Part shown: piece after piece, positions 9,720-18,231 of the stretch
How positions within the stretch are numbered: position 1 is the stretch's first letter
Layout of the letters: every line of letters starts with the position of its first letter
Origin: Oscillospiraceae bacterium
GTDB taxonomy: Bacteria; Bacillota_A; Clostridia; Oscillospirales; Oscillospiraceae
Length of the DNA: 47,398 bases
Reading direction: 5' to 3'
Assembly: GCA_021771675.1 (NCBI GenBank)
Contig: JAETOP010000016.1
Location: forward strand, 1 to 47,398
The notes under the pieces: generated by a model
What the model saw: the letters and a program-made list of their open reading frames with translations, nothing else
Told to the model about the DNA's origin: nothing
The model's database searches: none
Made by a program: the position numbers and the translations under genes

Positions 9720-9905
9720 ATGAAAATCAGCGTCCAGGAGCTTTTGATCGTCCTGCTCATCGTCTTGGTGATCTTTGGGCCCACCCAGCTGCCCAAGCTG
9801 GCGAAAACCATTGGCGAAAGCCTGAAGGGGTTCAAGAAGGGCATGGAAGAAGACAACAAAGAGGAAAAGCCTGAGAGCCATGAAAAAGAAAACGAAAACC
9901 ACTGA
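9720..9905 (+). CDS. tatA: Sec-independent translocase protein TatA
   Basis: This 61-residue TatA has the membrane helix LLIVLLIVLVIF, hinge GPTQLPKLAKTIGESLKGFKKG and an acidic/lysine tail. It is close to the mini TatA at 7447 in both protein and DNA sequence. AAAGGAG lies about 10 bases before the ATG. Its end overlaps the start of tatC by 26 bp, suggesting coupled translation. Confidence 0.92.
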   Translation: MKISVQELLIVLLIVLVIFGPTQLPKLAKTIGESLKGFKKGMEEDNKEEKPESHEKENENH

Positions 9906-10632
9906 TGGCAGCATGTCCCTCAGCGGCCATCTTCGGGAGCTTCGGAACCGGATTATTGCGGTTCTGGCAGTTTTCATCGTGGGTGTAGTGGTATGCTTTT
10001 CCGCCGCCTCCCCCATTGTGGAGCTGCTCACTGGCCTGGGAGAGCAGTTCGGCTACCAGTTTGTGTACATTCGGCCCCAGGAGCTGTTAATGGTCTATTT
10101 CACCATTTCCCTGCTGGGGGCCTTTGTGCTGGCGCTGCCGGTGACGGCCTATGAAATTTTTTCCTTTTGCAGCCCTGGCCTGAAGCAACTCGAGAAAAAT
10201 ATGATGCTGCTGGGCATGATTTTCGGCACAGTTTTCTTCCTGGCAGGCGTTCTCTTCGCCTATTTCATCACCGTCCCCTTTATGCTCCGGTTTTTGATTA
10301 CATTCAGCAACAATGTGGCCGTTACCGCCTCCATCAGCATTCAGGAATACATGTCCTTCCTGCTGATGGTATTCACCATCTTCGGCGTGATTTTCGAGCT
10401 GCCGGTGCTCAGTGTGATCCTCACCGCCCTGGGTGTGGTAAAGCCCAACTGGCTGGTGAAGACAAGGCGGCCCATGATCGTGGTTATCTTCTTTGTGGCA
10501 GCCATCATCACACCGCCGGACATTGTTTCTCAAATCATGGTGGCCATTCCCATCATTGCCCTGTATGAATTCAGCATTCTTCTAAGTCGGCTGGTGTATC
10601 GGGCCAAAAAGAAAAAAGCGGAAGAGGAATAA
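9880..10632 (+). CDS. tatC: Sec-independent translocase protein TatC
   Basis: This is a 250-residue integral membrane protein with six predicted helices. It has the N-terminal TatC signature SLSGHLRELRNRI, the region that recognises the twin-arginine signal. With TatA it forms the translocase for folded, cofactor-loaded proteins. The start at 9880 overlaps tatA, with AGGAAAAG upstream; a second ATG at 9913 is possible. The C-terminus is lysine/glutamate-rich. No tatB, tatD or other Tat client is seen in this window. Confidence 0.96.
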   Translation: MKKKTKTTDGSMSLSGHLRELRNRIIAVLAVFIVGVVVCFSAASPIVELLTGLGEQFGYQFVYIRPQELLMVYFTISLLGAFVLALPVTAYEIFSFCSPGLKQLEKNMMLLGMIFGTVFFLAGVLFAYFITVPFMLRFLITFSNNVAVTASISIQEYMSFLLMVFTIFGVIFELPVLSVILTALGVVKPNWLVKTRRPMIVVIFFVAAIITPPDIVSQIMVAIPIIALYEFSILLSRLVYRAKKKKAEEE

Positions 10633-10712
10633 CGGCCGCTTCCACAAAGGACGATTTTCTAGTGGGAGTGACCTAAAAACTCCCGCGGAATTCGTCAAAA
10701 CCACAAAATTTT

Positions 10713-10736
10713 GGCGCTGCCTCAATGGGCAGCGCC
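10713..10736. terminator. bidirectional terminator between tatC and zinc-ribbon gene
   Basis: GGCGCTGCC pairs with GGCAGCGCC around a short loop between two convergent genes. T-rich sequence follows on the plus strand, and AAAATTTT flanks it on the other. Confidence 0.8.
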
Positions 10737-10749
10737 TCTTTATATTCTT

Positions 10750-11319
10750 TTATTTTTCCGTTTCCCCGTGGATTCGTTCATAGGCTTGCAGGGCAATCTC
10801 CGGCAAGAGGTCATAGAGAACCATTAAATCTCCGTTTTTACAGGCCAGCGTGGTTTCGTCAATGGGAATGTAGGTGATGTCATTTACGTCATTCTTCTTT
10901 GGCGCCCCCTCGATCAGGCACTCCCATGCGCAGCTGCGCAGTCCCTCCTCCCGGGACATCGCCAGCAGCTCCCTTCGGCGGGATCCGGAGGTTTTGACAT
11001 TGCTATAGGCTCCCAGAACGCCGCACAGAAACATGCCAATGCCCAGCAGCCGGATAGCCCCCTGACGCAAAAACAGCAATATGACAGTCAGACCGGCCAC
11101 CGCCAAAACCGCAAAGGGGGCGGCGGATTTTACTGCGTTCCGCGTCATATGGCGATTGTACTTTTCTTCGGCGCAGTGGGCACAGACGCAGTATTCCTCA
11201 AAATCCCCCAGTGCCTGCACCCGCTTCTCCCCTCTCAGATCCCTTACATGCAGCGTCTGCACCTGGAGAACCCGGAAGGGATACTCGCCGGTCTGCGCTC
11301 CGCATTTGATACAATTCAT
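10750..11319 (-). CDS. hypothetical zinc-ribbon membrane protein
   Basis: This 189-residue protein has a CIKC pair at residues 3-6 and a CAHC pair near 46-49, likely forming one zinc ribbon. Two hydrophobic segments follow (about 67-84 and 88-105), then a soluble C-terminal domain. I do not recognise a family for the last part. It is convergent with tatC and downstream of the 2HCT transporter, but probably separately transcribed because a terminator lies upstream. Confidence 0.7.
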   Translation of the reverse strand: MNCIKCGAQTGEYPFRVLQVQTLHVRDLRGEKRVQALGDFEEYCVCAHCAEEKYNRHMTRNAVKSAAPFAVLAVAGLTVILLFLRQGAIRLLGIGMFLCGVLGAYSNVKTSGSRRRELLAMSREEGLRSCAWECLIEGAPKKNDVNDITYIPIDETTLACKNGDLMVLYDLLPEIALQAYERIHGETEK

Positions 11320-11349
11320 GTCTTTTCTCCTCTTGGCTTATTACAAAGT

Positions 11350-11373
11350 GGCCGCTGCCCGGAGGCAGCGGCC
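11350..11373 (-). terminator. terminator of the 2HCT transporter gene
   Basis: GGCCGCTGCC pairs perfectly with GGCAGCGGCC around a 4-nt loop, 20 bp after the transporter stop. Only a short T stretch (ACTTTG) follows. Confidence 0.7.
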
Positions 11374-11392
11374 TTAAAATTGGAATTCCGGA

Positions 11393-12772
11393 TTACAGCA
11401 GCGCTCCCAGTAAGCTCAGCAGAAGGGAACCCAGAATCAGGATGATGGCGCCGCCCAGGCGGGAGGAAATCTGTGCGAAGGGCATCAGCTCCATACGGTT
11501 TGCGGCAGACAGAACGGCAACATCGCCGGTGCCGCCCATATTGGCCATGCACAGGCCGGCGGTCAGACCGGACTCAACAGGATAGAAACCGACCCATTTG
11601 CCCACCAGGGCAGCGCCCACAAACGCACCGATGCAGGTGACCAGGCACAGCAGCAGATACTGCAGGGTGAAGGTTTCAATGACGGTGTTGATGTTCAGAT
11701 AGCACAGGCCGATACCCACGAGCAGTGTGGTGGTCAGGTTCTTCATGATGAACTGGAACCACTGATAGCAGGCAATTTCAATATTCTCGGGGATGATATT
11801 GAGAATCTTGCAGATGGCAACCGTCAGGATCATCCATGCGTAGGCATGAATGGACACAGAGGGAACCAGCATCTTCCAGCCCTCAGCCAGGATATAGCCC
11901 CAGGCGAAGAAGGCGCAGGAAACCAGCAGGCCGATGCCCAGATTCTTAATATCGATGGCGTCACGCTTTGCCTGCATCTCAGGGCTGATTTCCAGCTCCT
12001 TGGGGTCCACAGAACCGGCCTGCATCAGAGCGCCGTTTCCGTTCCACTTTTTGTCCTTGATAACCTTAACGACAATGCCTGCCATGACAATGGAAATGGC
12101 ATTGCCGATTGCAACCGCAGGCGTCATAATGGAGATGGCATCGGCGGCGCTCATGGTTCCGGTGGATTCAAAAATCTTGGACAGCGGCGTTGCGCCCGCG
12201 CCCATGCCGCCACCCATAATGGGCAGAGCAATCAGCAGAAGAGACTTGACGGCGCCAAAGCCGGTAACGGTGCCCAGGCCAACGCACAAAGCGAAGGACA
12301 GGATCAGGCCGCCGAAGATGGCCGGGAAATAACGGGCCGCGGCCTTCACCAGCAGCTTCCGATTCATGCCCAGAATGGAGCCGGTAATCAGCGCGGCAAT
12401 GTAGAAGTCCAGGAAAGCGCCGGTGGGCTTAAAGAAGCTGGAGATGTTGCCGACAACGTCCAGATGGGCGAAATTGGCCCAAATCTTGGTGCCATCCTCA
12501 GCAGTCTTCAGCAGGTGGGGCAGCAGATGGAAGTAGTCCAGCAGAGCGGTGCCGAAAATAATGACAATCGCGCCGCCGCCCAGGTAGGAATTGATGATGG
12601 GAGTGCGGTCACCGATCTCATTGAGGATGGTGCCGATCACAATCATAAACGCAAAGCAGCCTGCCATGCCCTGGGGCAGAACACCCAAATATGCCGCCGC
12701 CAGGACAACAACCGAGATAATTGCAAAAATCGGCCAGGGAAGATTGAACAGCTTGTAGGTATCCTTCTTCAT
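11393..12772 (-). CDS. 2-hydroxycarboxylate transporter (citrate/malate, CitS-like)
   Basis: This 459-residue membrane protein of the 2HCT family imports citrate, malate or similar acids with Na+ or H+. It has the two re-entrant-loop signatures, one per half: GGGMGAGATPLS and GGTGDVAVLSAANRM, the latter followed by MPFAQISSRLGGA. About 11 membrane segments are visible. AAAGGAG lies about 10 bases before the ATG. The gene lies 79 bp downstream of malic enzyme on the same strand with no clear promoter between. The pair would take up malate (or a related acid) and oxidatively decarboxylate it. Specificity cannot be set from sequence alone. Confidence 0.93.
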   Translation of the reverse strand: MKKDTYKLFNLPWPIFAIISVVVLAAAYLGVLPQGMAGCFAFMIVIGTILNEIGDRTPIINSYLGGGAIVIIFGTALLDYFHLLPHLLKTAEDGTKIWANFAHLDVVGNISSFFKPTGAFLDFYIAALITGSILGMNRKLLVKAAARYFPAIFGGLILSFALCVGLGTVTGFGAVKSLLLIALPIMGGGMGAGATPLSKIFESTGTMSAADAISIMTPAVAIGNAISIVMAGIVVKVIKDKKWNGNGALMQAGSVDPKELEISPEMQAKRDAIDIKNLGIGLLVSCAFFAWGYILAEGWKMLVPSVSIHAYAWMILTVAICKILNIIPENIEIACYQWFQFIMKNLTTTLLVGIGLCYLNINTVIETFTLQYLLLCLVTCIGAFVGAALVGKWVGFYPVESGLTAGLCMANMGGTGDVAVLSAANRMELMPFAQISSRLGGAIILILGSLLLSLLGALL

Positions 12773-12851
12773 CGTTTATTCTCTCCTTTTTTAACGTGTA
12801 GTGATTGTGGTGACCTCGTGACATCCGCCAATGGGAAATGGAGTATACGGA

Positions 12852-14024
12852 TTAAATCCGGGCAACGCCGCTGGCCCGGGCAGCCTCCGCAACAGCCTTT
12901 GCCACAGCGGGACCAACTCTCTTGTCGAAGGCAGCAGGGATGATGTAGTCGGGGCTCAGCTCTTCGTCAGAGACCAGGCTGGCCAGAGCATTGGCGGCGG
13001 CCATCTTCATCTCCTCGTTGATGTCGGAGGCGCGAACGTCAAAGGCACCCCGGAAAATGCCGGGGAAGGCCAGCACATTGTTGATCTGGTTGGGGTAGTC
13101 ACTGCGGCCGGTGGAAACCACCTTTGCGCCGCCTGCCTTGGCATCCTCCGGGAAAATCTCGGGGGTGGGGTTGGCACAGGCAAACACAATGGCGTCCCTG
13201 GCCATGGTCTTCACCATGTCGGTGGTCAGGGTGCCCGGGGCAGAAACGCCGATGAACACATCCGCGCCCTTGATCACGTCGGACAGCTTTCCGGTCTCCT
13301 TTTGCAGGTTGGTAACCTGGGCCATCTCCTCCTTGATCCAGTTCAGCCCCTCCCGGCCGGCGTAGATGGCACCGGTACGGTCGGTCATGACGATGTTCTT
13401 AAAGCCTGCGCTCAGCAGCAGCTTCACAATGGCGATGGCAGCAGCGCCGGCGCCGGAGGTGACGACCTTTACCTCTTCCTTCTTCTTGCCCACCACCTTC
13501 AGAGCGTTGGTCAGTCCCGCCAGAGTGATGACGGCAGTACCGTGCTGGTCATCGTGGAAAATGGGAATGTCGCACTTTTCCTTCAGCTTTCGCTCGATCT
13601 CAAAGCACCGGGGGGCAGCAATGTCCTCCAGATTGATGCCGCCGAAGGAGCCGGAAATCAGGGCCACGGCGTTCACGAATTCGTCAACATCCTTGGTTTT
13701 GACACACAGAGGGAAGGCGTCCACATCTCCAAAAGCCTTGAACAGCACGCACTTGCCCTCCATCACCGGCATACCTGCCTCGGGGCCGATGTCACCCAGG
13801 CCCAGAACGGCGGAGCCGTCGGTAATCACGGCGCACAGATTGTGGCGGCGGGTCAACTCATAGGACTTGCTCACATCCTTCTGAATTTCCAGGCAGGGCT
13901 GGGCAACACCGGGGGTGTACGCCAAGGACAAATCCTCCTTGGTAGCCACAGGCACAACGGCCCGAACCTCGATCTTGCCCTTCCACTGACCATGGAGGCG
14001 CAGAGATTCCTTTGCGTAATCCAT
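12852..14024 (-). CDS. malic enzyme (malate to pyruvate, probably NAD-linked)
   Basis: This short bacterial-type malic enzyme has 390 residues. It oxidatively decarboxylates L-malate to pyruvate and CO2 with reduction of NAD(P). YTPGVAQPCLEI near the N-terminus, the metal-binding GDIGPEAGMPVMEGK region, FHDDQHGTAVI and the Rossmann region with VTSGAGAAAIAIVKLL are all present. The start at 14024 has AGGAGG 8 bases upstream; the frame is open to 14108 but that passes through the promoter. It is the first gene of a two-gene unit with the 2HCT carrier. Pyruvate and reducing power would feed fermentation. Confidence 0.95.
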   Translation of the reverse strand: MDYAKESLRLHGQWKGKIEVRAVVPVATKEDLSLAYTPGVAQPCLEIQKDVSKSYELTRRHNLCAVITDGSAVLGLGDIGPEAGMPVMEGKCVLFKAFGDVDAFPLCVKTKDVDEFVNAVALISGSFGGINLEDIAAPRCFEIERKLKEKCDIPIFHDDQHGTAVITLAGLTNALKVVGKKKEEVKVVTSGAGAAAIAIVKLLLSAGFKNIVMTDRTGAIYAGREGLNWIKEEMAQVTNLQKETGKLSDVIKGADVFIGVSAPGTLTTDMVKTMARDAIVFACANPTPEIFPEDAKAGGAKVVSTGRSDYPNQINNVLAFPGIFRGAFDVRASDINEEMKMAAANALASLVSDEELSPDYIIPAAFDKRVGPAVAKAVAEAARASGVARI

Positions 14025-14099
14025 AAAAACCTCCTGATAACAAATTGTTAATTTTGTACAATGCAGGCAGCTTTTTCTCCCCCGCTCTCGTACAAGATA

Positions 14100-14127
14100 A
14101 TTATACACATTTTGTTCACAATTGCAA
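14100..14127 (-). promoter_or_regulatory. malic enzyme promoter
   Basis: TATAAT (14100-14105) and TTGCAA (14122-14127) read on the minus strand with a 16-bp spacer, 76 bp before the start codon. The surrounding 230 bp is AT-rich and holds no gene. Confidence 0.65.
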
Positions 14128-14271
14128 TCAATATTTATTTATTGTGATTTTCGTCAATAATAGCATTTTATCGCAGCCGAATTATGACATGCCCATGCAT
14201 ATTCACTAAACTTTAGAATCAGTGATGTTTTGATATAACAGCCAAAGGCAGACGAATTGTTCAGCGCTCCC

Positions 14272-14778
14272 TCAGGCTTTTCCAAATCTTTCCCGCATCA
14301 TGGGCTTGATGCCCCCGGCGCTGAGAATCTCCATGGCCTTGTCCCCCAGCGCCTCGGCCCGGAGCACCTCCCCGGTTTCCAGGATGGCAACGGTGCCCGT
14401 CTCCAGATTCAGCCGGATGGTCTGGCCGCTCTGCACGTGCTTTGCAATTCCCCGGCAAACCACCAGAGGCAGCCCCAGATTGATGCCGTTGCGGAAGAAA
14501 ATTCTGGCAAAGCTGTCCGCCAGGACGGCGGACGCGCCCATGTGGATCAGGGCAATCGGCGCGTGCTCCCGGGAGGAACCGCAGCCGAAATTACTTCCTG
14601 CCACCACAATGCCGCCCTCAGGGAAATTGGGGGCAATGTCCTCGGAGAGGCCCGCCAGGCAGTGGCTGCCGATCTCCCCGGGATCCGTCAGCTCCAGGAA
14701 GCGGCCGGGATAGATGACATCGGTATCAATATTGCTGCCCACCACCAGGGCACGGCCTGTAAATTCGGTTTTCATCAT
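14272..14778 (-). CDS. LeuD/DmdB-family dehydratase small subunit
   Basis: This is a 168-residue swivel-domain subunit of the aconitase superfamily, as in 3-isopropylmalate dehydratase. [18 protein letters not shown] and [14 protein letters not shown] are the family signatures; the latter holds the catalytic serine region. It follows the large subunit by 13 bp. No leuA or leuB is nearby, and the operator-bearing GntR regulator and AEC transporter point to a catabolic hydro-lyase. Candidate substrates are 2-methylmalate, 2,3-dimethylmalate, homoaconitate or isopropylmalate; sequence alone does not decide. Confidence 0.9.
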   Translation of the reverse strand: MMKTEFTGRALVVGSNIDTDVIYPGRFLELTDPGEIGSHCLAGLSEDIAPNFPEGGIVVAGSNFGCGSSREHAPIALIHMGASAVLADSFARIFFRNGINLGLPLVVCRGIAKHVQSGQTIRLNLETGTVAILETGEVLRAEALGDKAMEILSAGGIKPMMRERFGKA

Positions 14779-14791
14779 GACAGCCCCTTTC

Positions 14792-16051
14792 TTAGTCCAG
14801 ATATGGTCTGGGGTCGGTGATAACCCCCTTCAGGATGCTGGCCGCCACAGTAGCCGGGCTAGCCAGATACAGGTTTGCCTGGTTGGAGCCCATGCGGCCC
14901 CGGAAATTCCGATTGGTGCAGGTGATGCAGTTCTCGCCCGGGGCCAGCAGGCCCTCGTGGGTGCCCAGGCAGGCGGCGCAGCCGGGAGAAACCAGGGTTG
15001 CTCCCGCCTCCACCAAATCCTGGATGAAGCCCCGCTCCATGCACTCTTGCAGCACCTGGGCGGAAGCCGGCACCACCAAAAGCCTTGCATACCTCGGAAG
15101 CTTTTTCCCCTTCAAAATGGCAGCCGCCTGGGCAATATCCTCGGTGCGGCCATTGGTGCAGCTGCCGATGTAGGCCTGATTCAAAACAATTCCCATGGCC
15201 GCGATCTCAGATATGGGATGCACGTTGTCTACGTCGTGGGGGCAGGACACCACCGGCTCCATGGCGCTGACATCAAAGATGTGGCTTTCGGCATAGACAA
15301 AGTCAGCGTCGGTGCGCACCACCTCATAAGGACGGACGGCCCGGGCAGCCACATAGTCCAGCACCGCCTGGTTGGGCTGCATATAGGCGGTCTTGGCGCC
15401 CATTTCCACAGCCATGTTACAAATGGTCATTCTGCCGGGGACATCCAGTCCCTCTACATAGCTCCCGGTGAAATCAATGCACTTGTAGACCGCACCGTCG
15501 GCCTTGATTTTTCCAAGGACGGTGAGAATGACATCCTTGGGGAATACCCCCTTCCGGGGCTGGCCCTCCAGCCGGATTTCAATGATTTCCGGCACCCGGA
15601 ACCACATTTCCCCGGTCATGAGAATACAGGCCATATCCGTGGCGCCGCAGCCTGTGCCCAGGCAGCCCAGGGCGCCATGGGTTGTGGTATGGCTGTCCGT
15701 GGCCACCAGAATCATCCCCGGATAGACCACCCCCGCCTCCACCATTACCTGATGGCAGACACCGGTATTCACATCGAAATGATAGGTCAGGTCGTTCTTC
15801 TTTGCAAATTCCCGCATTTCGTTGTGATTGGAGGCGGTTTTGATGGTGGGACATGGGGCATAATGGTCGAAAACAAAGGCCGCCCGGGACTTGTCCCAGA
15901 CCTTTTCGCCGCCCATTTCATAGAAGGAGTACACCGTTTGCAGATAGAGATCGTTAATTTCCGCGAAGTCCACTTTGGCAGTGACGATCTCGCCGGTCTT
16001 CACAGAGGAAAGGCCCGCATTCTTCGCAAGGATTTTCTCGATGGCGTGCAT
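14792..16051 (-). CDS. LeuC/DmdA-family dehydratase large subunit
   Basis: This is a 419-residue [4Fe-4S] subunit of an aconitase-type hydro-lyase. The cluster ligands are Cys298 in SCTNGRTED and Cys358/Cys361 in SPGCAACLG. TDSHTTTHGALGCLGTG and the RNFRGRMG motif are also present. The 419-residue length is typical of the archaeal/clostridial two-subunit branch rather than the ~466-residue enterobacterial LeuC. AAGGAG lies upstream of the ATG. Its promoter region holds a 20-bp perfect palindrome shared with the divergent GntR gene, so it is likely repressed or induced by that regulator. Substrate as for the small subunit. Confidence 0.92.
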   Translation of the reverse strand: MHAIEKILAKNAGLSSVKTGEIVTAKVDFAEINDLYLQTVYSFYEMGGEKVWDKSRAAFVFDHYAPCPTIKTASNHNEMREFAKKNDLTYHFDVNTGVCHQVMVEAGVVYPGMILVATDSHTTTHGALGCLGTGCGATDMACILMTGEMWFRVPEIIEIRLEGQPRKGVFPKDVILTVLGKIKADGAVYKCIDFTGSYVEGLDVPGRMTICNMAVEMGAKTAYMQPNQAVLDYVAARAVRPYEVVRTDADFVYAESHIFDVSAMEPVVSCPHDVDNVHPISEIAAMGIVLNQAYIGSCTNGRTEDIAQAAAILKGKKLPRYARLLVVPASAQVLQECMERGFIQDLVEAGATLVSPGCAACLGTHEGLLAPGENCITCTNRNFRGRMGSNQANLYLASPATVAASILKGVITDPRPYLD

Positions 16052-16077
16052 AGCATCCGCTCCTTAATTTGCATATT

Positions 16078-16097
16078 GAATATTGTATACAATATTC
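16078..16097. promoter_or_regulatory. GntR operator O1 (20-bp palindrome)
   Basis: GAATATTGTATACAATATTC is a perfect 20-bp palindrome, 27 bp before the LeuC-like start codon. Its core TTGTATACAA matches the general shape of FCD-type GntR operators. Confidence 0.85.
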
Positions 16098-16328
16098 ATG
16101 TTGTCATTAGCATACCATTGTTTTCTTCGGTTTGCAAGAGGCTTCTTTCCTCTAAGGAAATTTCAGCCGCCTGCACAATTTTCTGTCCGGAATCTGTTAA
16201 AATAGTCCAAAGAATCAATAATTGGGAACTCTTTTCACGGATTTTCCAGTTGCTCACATAAGATAACTGTCCCCAAAAATGCCCTCACTTTTGATCAGCA
16301 AATGCACTCCGGAGTTCGGGGAAAGTAC

Positions 16329-16340
16329 ATTGTATACAAT
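16329..16340. promoter_or_regulatory. GntR operator O2
   Basis: ATTGTATACAAT repeats the core of the palindrome at 16078-16097, and the right half continues ATTC as in O1. It lies just upstream of the -35 box of the GntR gene, consistent with autoregulation. Confidence 0.8.
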
Positions 16341-16349
16341 ATTCAATTG

Positions 16350-16379
16350 TTGACGAAGAGGAGCAGGATGTGATATGAT
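16350..16379 (+). promoter_or_regulatory. gntR promoter
   Basis: TTGACG (16350-16355), an 18-bp spacer and TATGAT (16374-16379). The rest of the 370-bp gap (16052-16422) holds the two operators and no gene I can support. Confidence 0.7.
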
Positions 16380-16428
16380 AGCGTTGTCATGGAAACACAG
16401 TCGTTTATGATCGCAAGGAGGCATGTTC

Positions 16429-17079
16429 TTGGAAGCCATTGAAGTTCTTCCCATCCGGGTACGGGTAACCGCAATTTTACGAAAGGCGCTGCTGGCAGGA
16501 GAATATCAGCCCGGCGAGGAGCTGAGCCTGACGGAGATTGCCGCAAAGCTGGGCGTTTCCCGGACACCGGTGCGGGAGGCATTTCAGTCGTTGGCCAGCG
16601 AGGGACTGCTGGAGCTGAGAATGAACCGGGGCGCTGTGGTGGTGGGCATTGATGAGTCCACCATCCGGGATCACTTCGAGCTGCGCATCCTGCTGGAGTG
16701 CGAGGCCGTCAGGCGGACCATCCTCGCCAATGCGGATATAGGGGAGCTGCTTGTCCTTCAGGAGGCGGCCGAAAAAGGCGGCCTGTCCGAATCGGAATAC
16801 CGCAGCTACAACCAGGCAATCCACACCTTCATCTGGCGGAATGCCGGAAACAAAAAGCTCTATGACCTGCTGGTTTCTATGTGGAACGGCCCTTCCGCTC
16901 CCGTTTCCGGCAGGGATCCAGACCACGAGGCAAAATCCATCCAAGAGCATCGCCAGCTTCTGACCTTCATTCAGTCCAGAGACATCAACCGTGCCCGCAC
17001 CGCAATGCGGATTCATCTGGAGCGGAGCATGAACAACATTCTCGGCAGCTTCCGGGCAGCGCATTCAAAGGAGAGATAA
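16429..17079 (+). CDS. GntR-family regulator, FCD subfamily
   Basis: This regulator of about 216 residues has an N-terminal winged helix (SLTEIAAKLGVSRTPVREAFQ) and a C-terminal all-helical FCD ligand domain, whose histidines (IHTFI, EHRQLL, IHLERS) usually bind a metal and a carboxylic acid. AAGGAGG is only 1 base from the ATG at 16423 but 7 bases from an in-frame TTG at 16429, so I take the TTG; with the ATG the protein is 218 residues. It is divergent from the LeuCD-like genes and 1 bp upstream of an AEC transporter. Two palindromes in the divergent gap are its likely operators. The effector is probably the acid handled by these genes. Confidence 0.9.
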   Translation: MEAIEVLPIRVRVTAILRKALLAGEYQPGEELSLTEIAAKLGVSRTPVREAFQSLASEGLLELRMNRGAVVVGIDESTIRDHFELRILLECEAVRRTILANADIGELLVLQEAAEKGGLSESEYRSYNQAIHTFIWRNAGNKKLYDLLVSMWNGPSAPVSGRDPDHEAKSIQEHRQLLTFIQSRDINRARTAMRIHLERSMNNILGSFRAAHSKER

Positions 17080-17080
17080 T

Positions 17081-18100
17081 ATGGAGCTTCTGCACATTTT
17101 TGTGACCGCCGTCAATGCAATCATTCCCATTGTATTGGTGATTTTTCTGGGCTTCCTGCTGAAAACCCGGGGCTTCCTTTCGCAAGGCTTCATCAAACAG
17201 GGTAACGCCCTGGTCTTCCGGGTGCTTCTGCCCTGCCTGCTTTTTATGAACGTCTATAAGATTGAGAATCTGGCGGCAATTCCCTGGGATTTGGTGATCT
17301 ACAGCTGCTGTATGCTGGTGATTCTGTTCCTCATCGGCCTGGCCACTGTCAATTTTTCCACCAGTGTTCCGGAGCGCAAAGGGGTCATTTTGCAGAGCGT
17401 TTTCCGCAGCAACACCGCCATCATCGGCATTTCCCTGGCCAGCTCCTTGGGCGGCGACCCGGCTGTGGGCGCAGCTGCCGTCATCACCGCTTTTTCCATT
17501 CCCATCCTGAATACCCTTGCCGTCATCTCCCTGACGATTTTCGTGGATCACGGTGAAAAGGTCAGTGTGAAGTCCATTCTCTGGAATATCGCCAAAAATC
17601 CGCTCATTGACGGCATTGCGCTGGGGGCTGTGTGCCTGCTCATCCGCACCATGCAGCAGAAATATCTGGGCAGGGTGGTGTTCTCCATCAGCGGAAATCT
17701 CAGGTTTTTCTACCTGGCCATCAACCAGCTGTCTTCCATTGCGTCCCCCTTTGCGCTGCTGGTTCTGGGCGGACAGTTCAGCTTTTCCTCCTCCGCCTCC
17801 ATGCTGAAGGAAATCATCATCGGCACACTCTGGCGCATTTTCCTTGCGCCTCTGATTGCCATCGGCGGTGCCTTCCTGCTGAGTGCCGCAGGCCTGCTCC
17901 ACTGCGGCGCCGCAGAATACCCTGCGCTGATTGCCCTTTTCGGCACCCCTGTCGCGGTTTCCAGCGCCATTATGGCGGGGCAGATGCACAACGACGAGCA
18001 GCTTGCCACCCAGCTTGTGGTGTGGACCAGCATCGCCTCTATCGCAACCATGTTCCTCACCGTCTGCATCCTGATGAGTGCCGGGCTGCTGGCAGTTTAG
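17081..18100 (+). CDS. AEC-family transporter (organic-acid permease)
   Basis: This 339-residue membrane protein has about ten hydrophobic segments of the auxin efflux carrier family. Bacterial members such as MdcF carry malate, malonate or related acids. The N-terminal IVLVIFLGFLLKTRGFLS and the central RSNTAIIGISLA motif are family-typical. The ATG follows the GntR stop by one base, with AAGGAG inside the end of the regulator gene, so the two are co-transcribed. It probably moves the substrate or product of the divergent dehydratase; direction and specificity are not visible. Confidence 0.9.
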   Translation: MELLHIFVTAVNAIIPIVLVIFLGFLLKTRGFLSQGFIKQGNALVFRVLLPCLLFMNVYKIENLAAIPWDLVIYSCCMLVILFLIGLATVNFSTSVPERKGVILQSVFRSNTAIIGISLASSLGGDPAVGAAAVITAFSIPILNTLAVISLTIFVDHGEKVSVKSILWNIAKNPLIDGIALGAVCLLIRTMQQKYLGRVVFSISGNLRFFYLAINQLSSIASPFALLVLGGQFSFSSSASMLKEIIIGTLWRIFLAPLIAIGGAFLLSAAGLLHCGAAEYPALIALFGTPVAVSSAIMAGQMHNDEQLATQLVVWTSIASIATMFLTVCILMSAGLLAV

Positions 18101-18160
18101 CCACCCCCGGGCATTCTTTCGTCGTTTTGCTCACGTGGGGGCAAAAAACCGAAATTCAGC

Positions 18161-18189
18161 TTGACTGCTGGACAAAATCCCTCTATAAT
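18161..18189 (+). promoter_or_regulatory. greA-lysS promoter
   Basis: TTGACT (18161-18166), 17 bp, TATAAT (18184-18189), 43 bp before the greA start. Confidence 0.85.
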
Positions 18190-18231
18190 ATGGGAAGCTA
18201 TGGATATTTTTCTGAGAAAGGATTTTGAAAT

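Noticed and set aside
14779..16423. Leucine T-box upstream of the LeuCD-like genes
   Set aside because: No T-box sequence or specifier hairpin is visible; the leader contains a palindromic operator instead.
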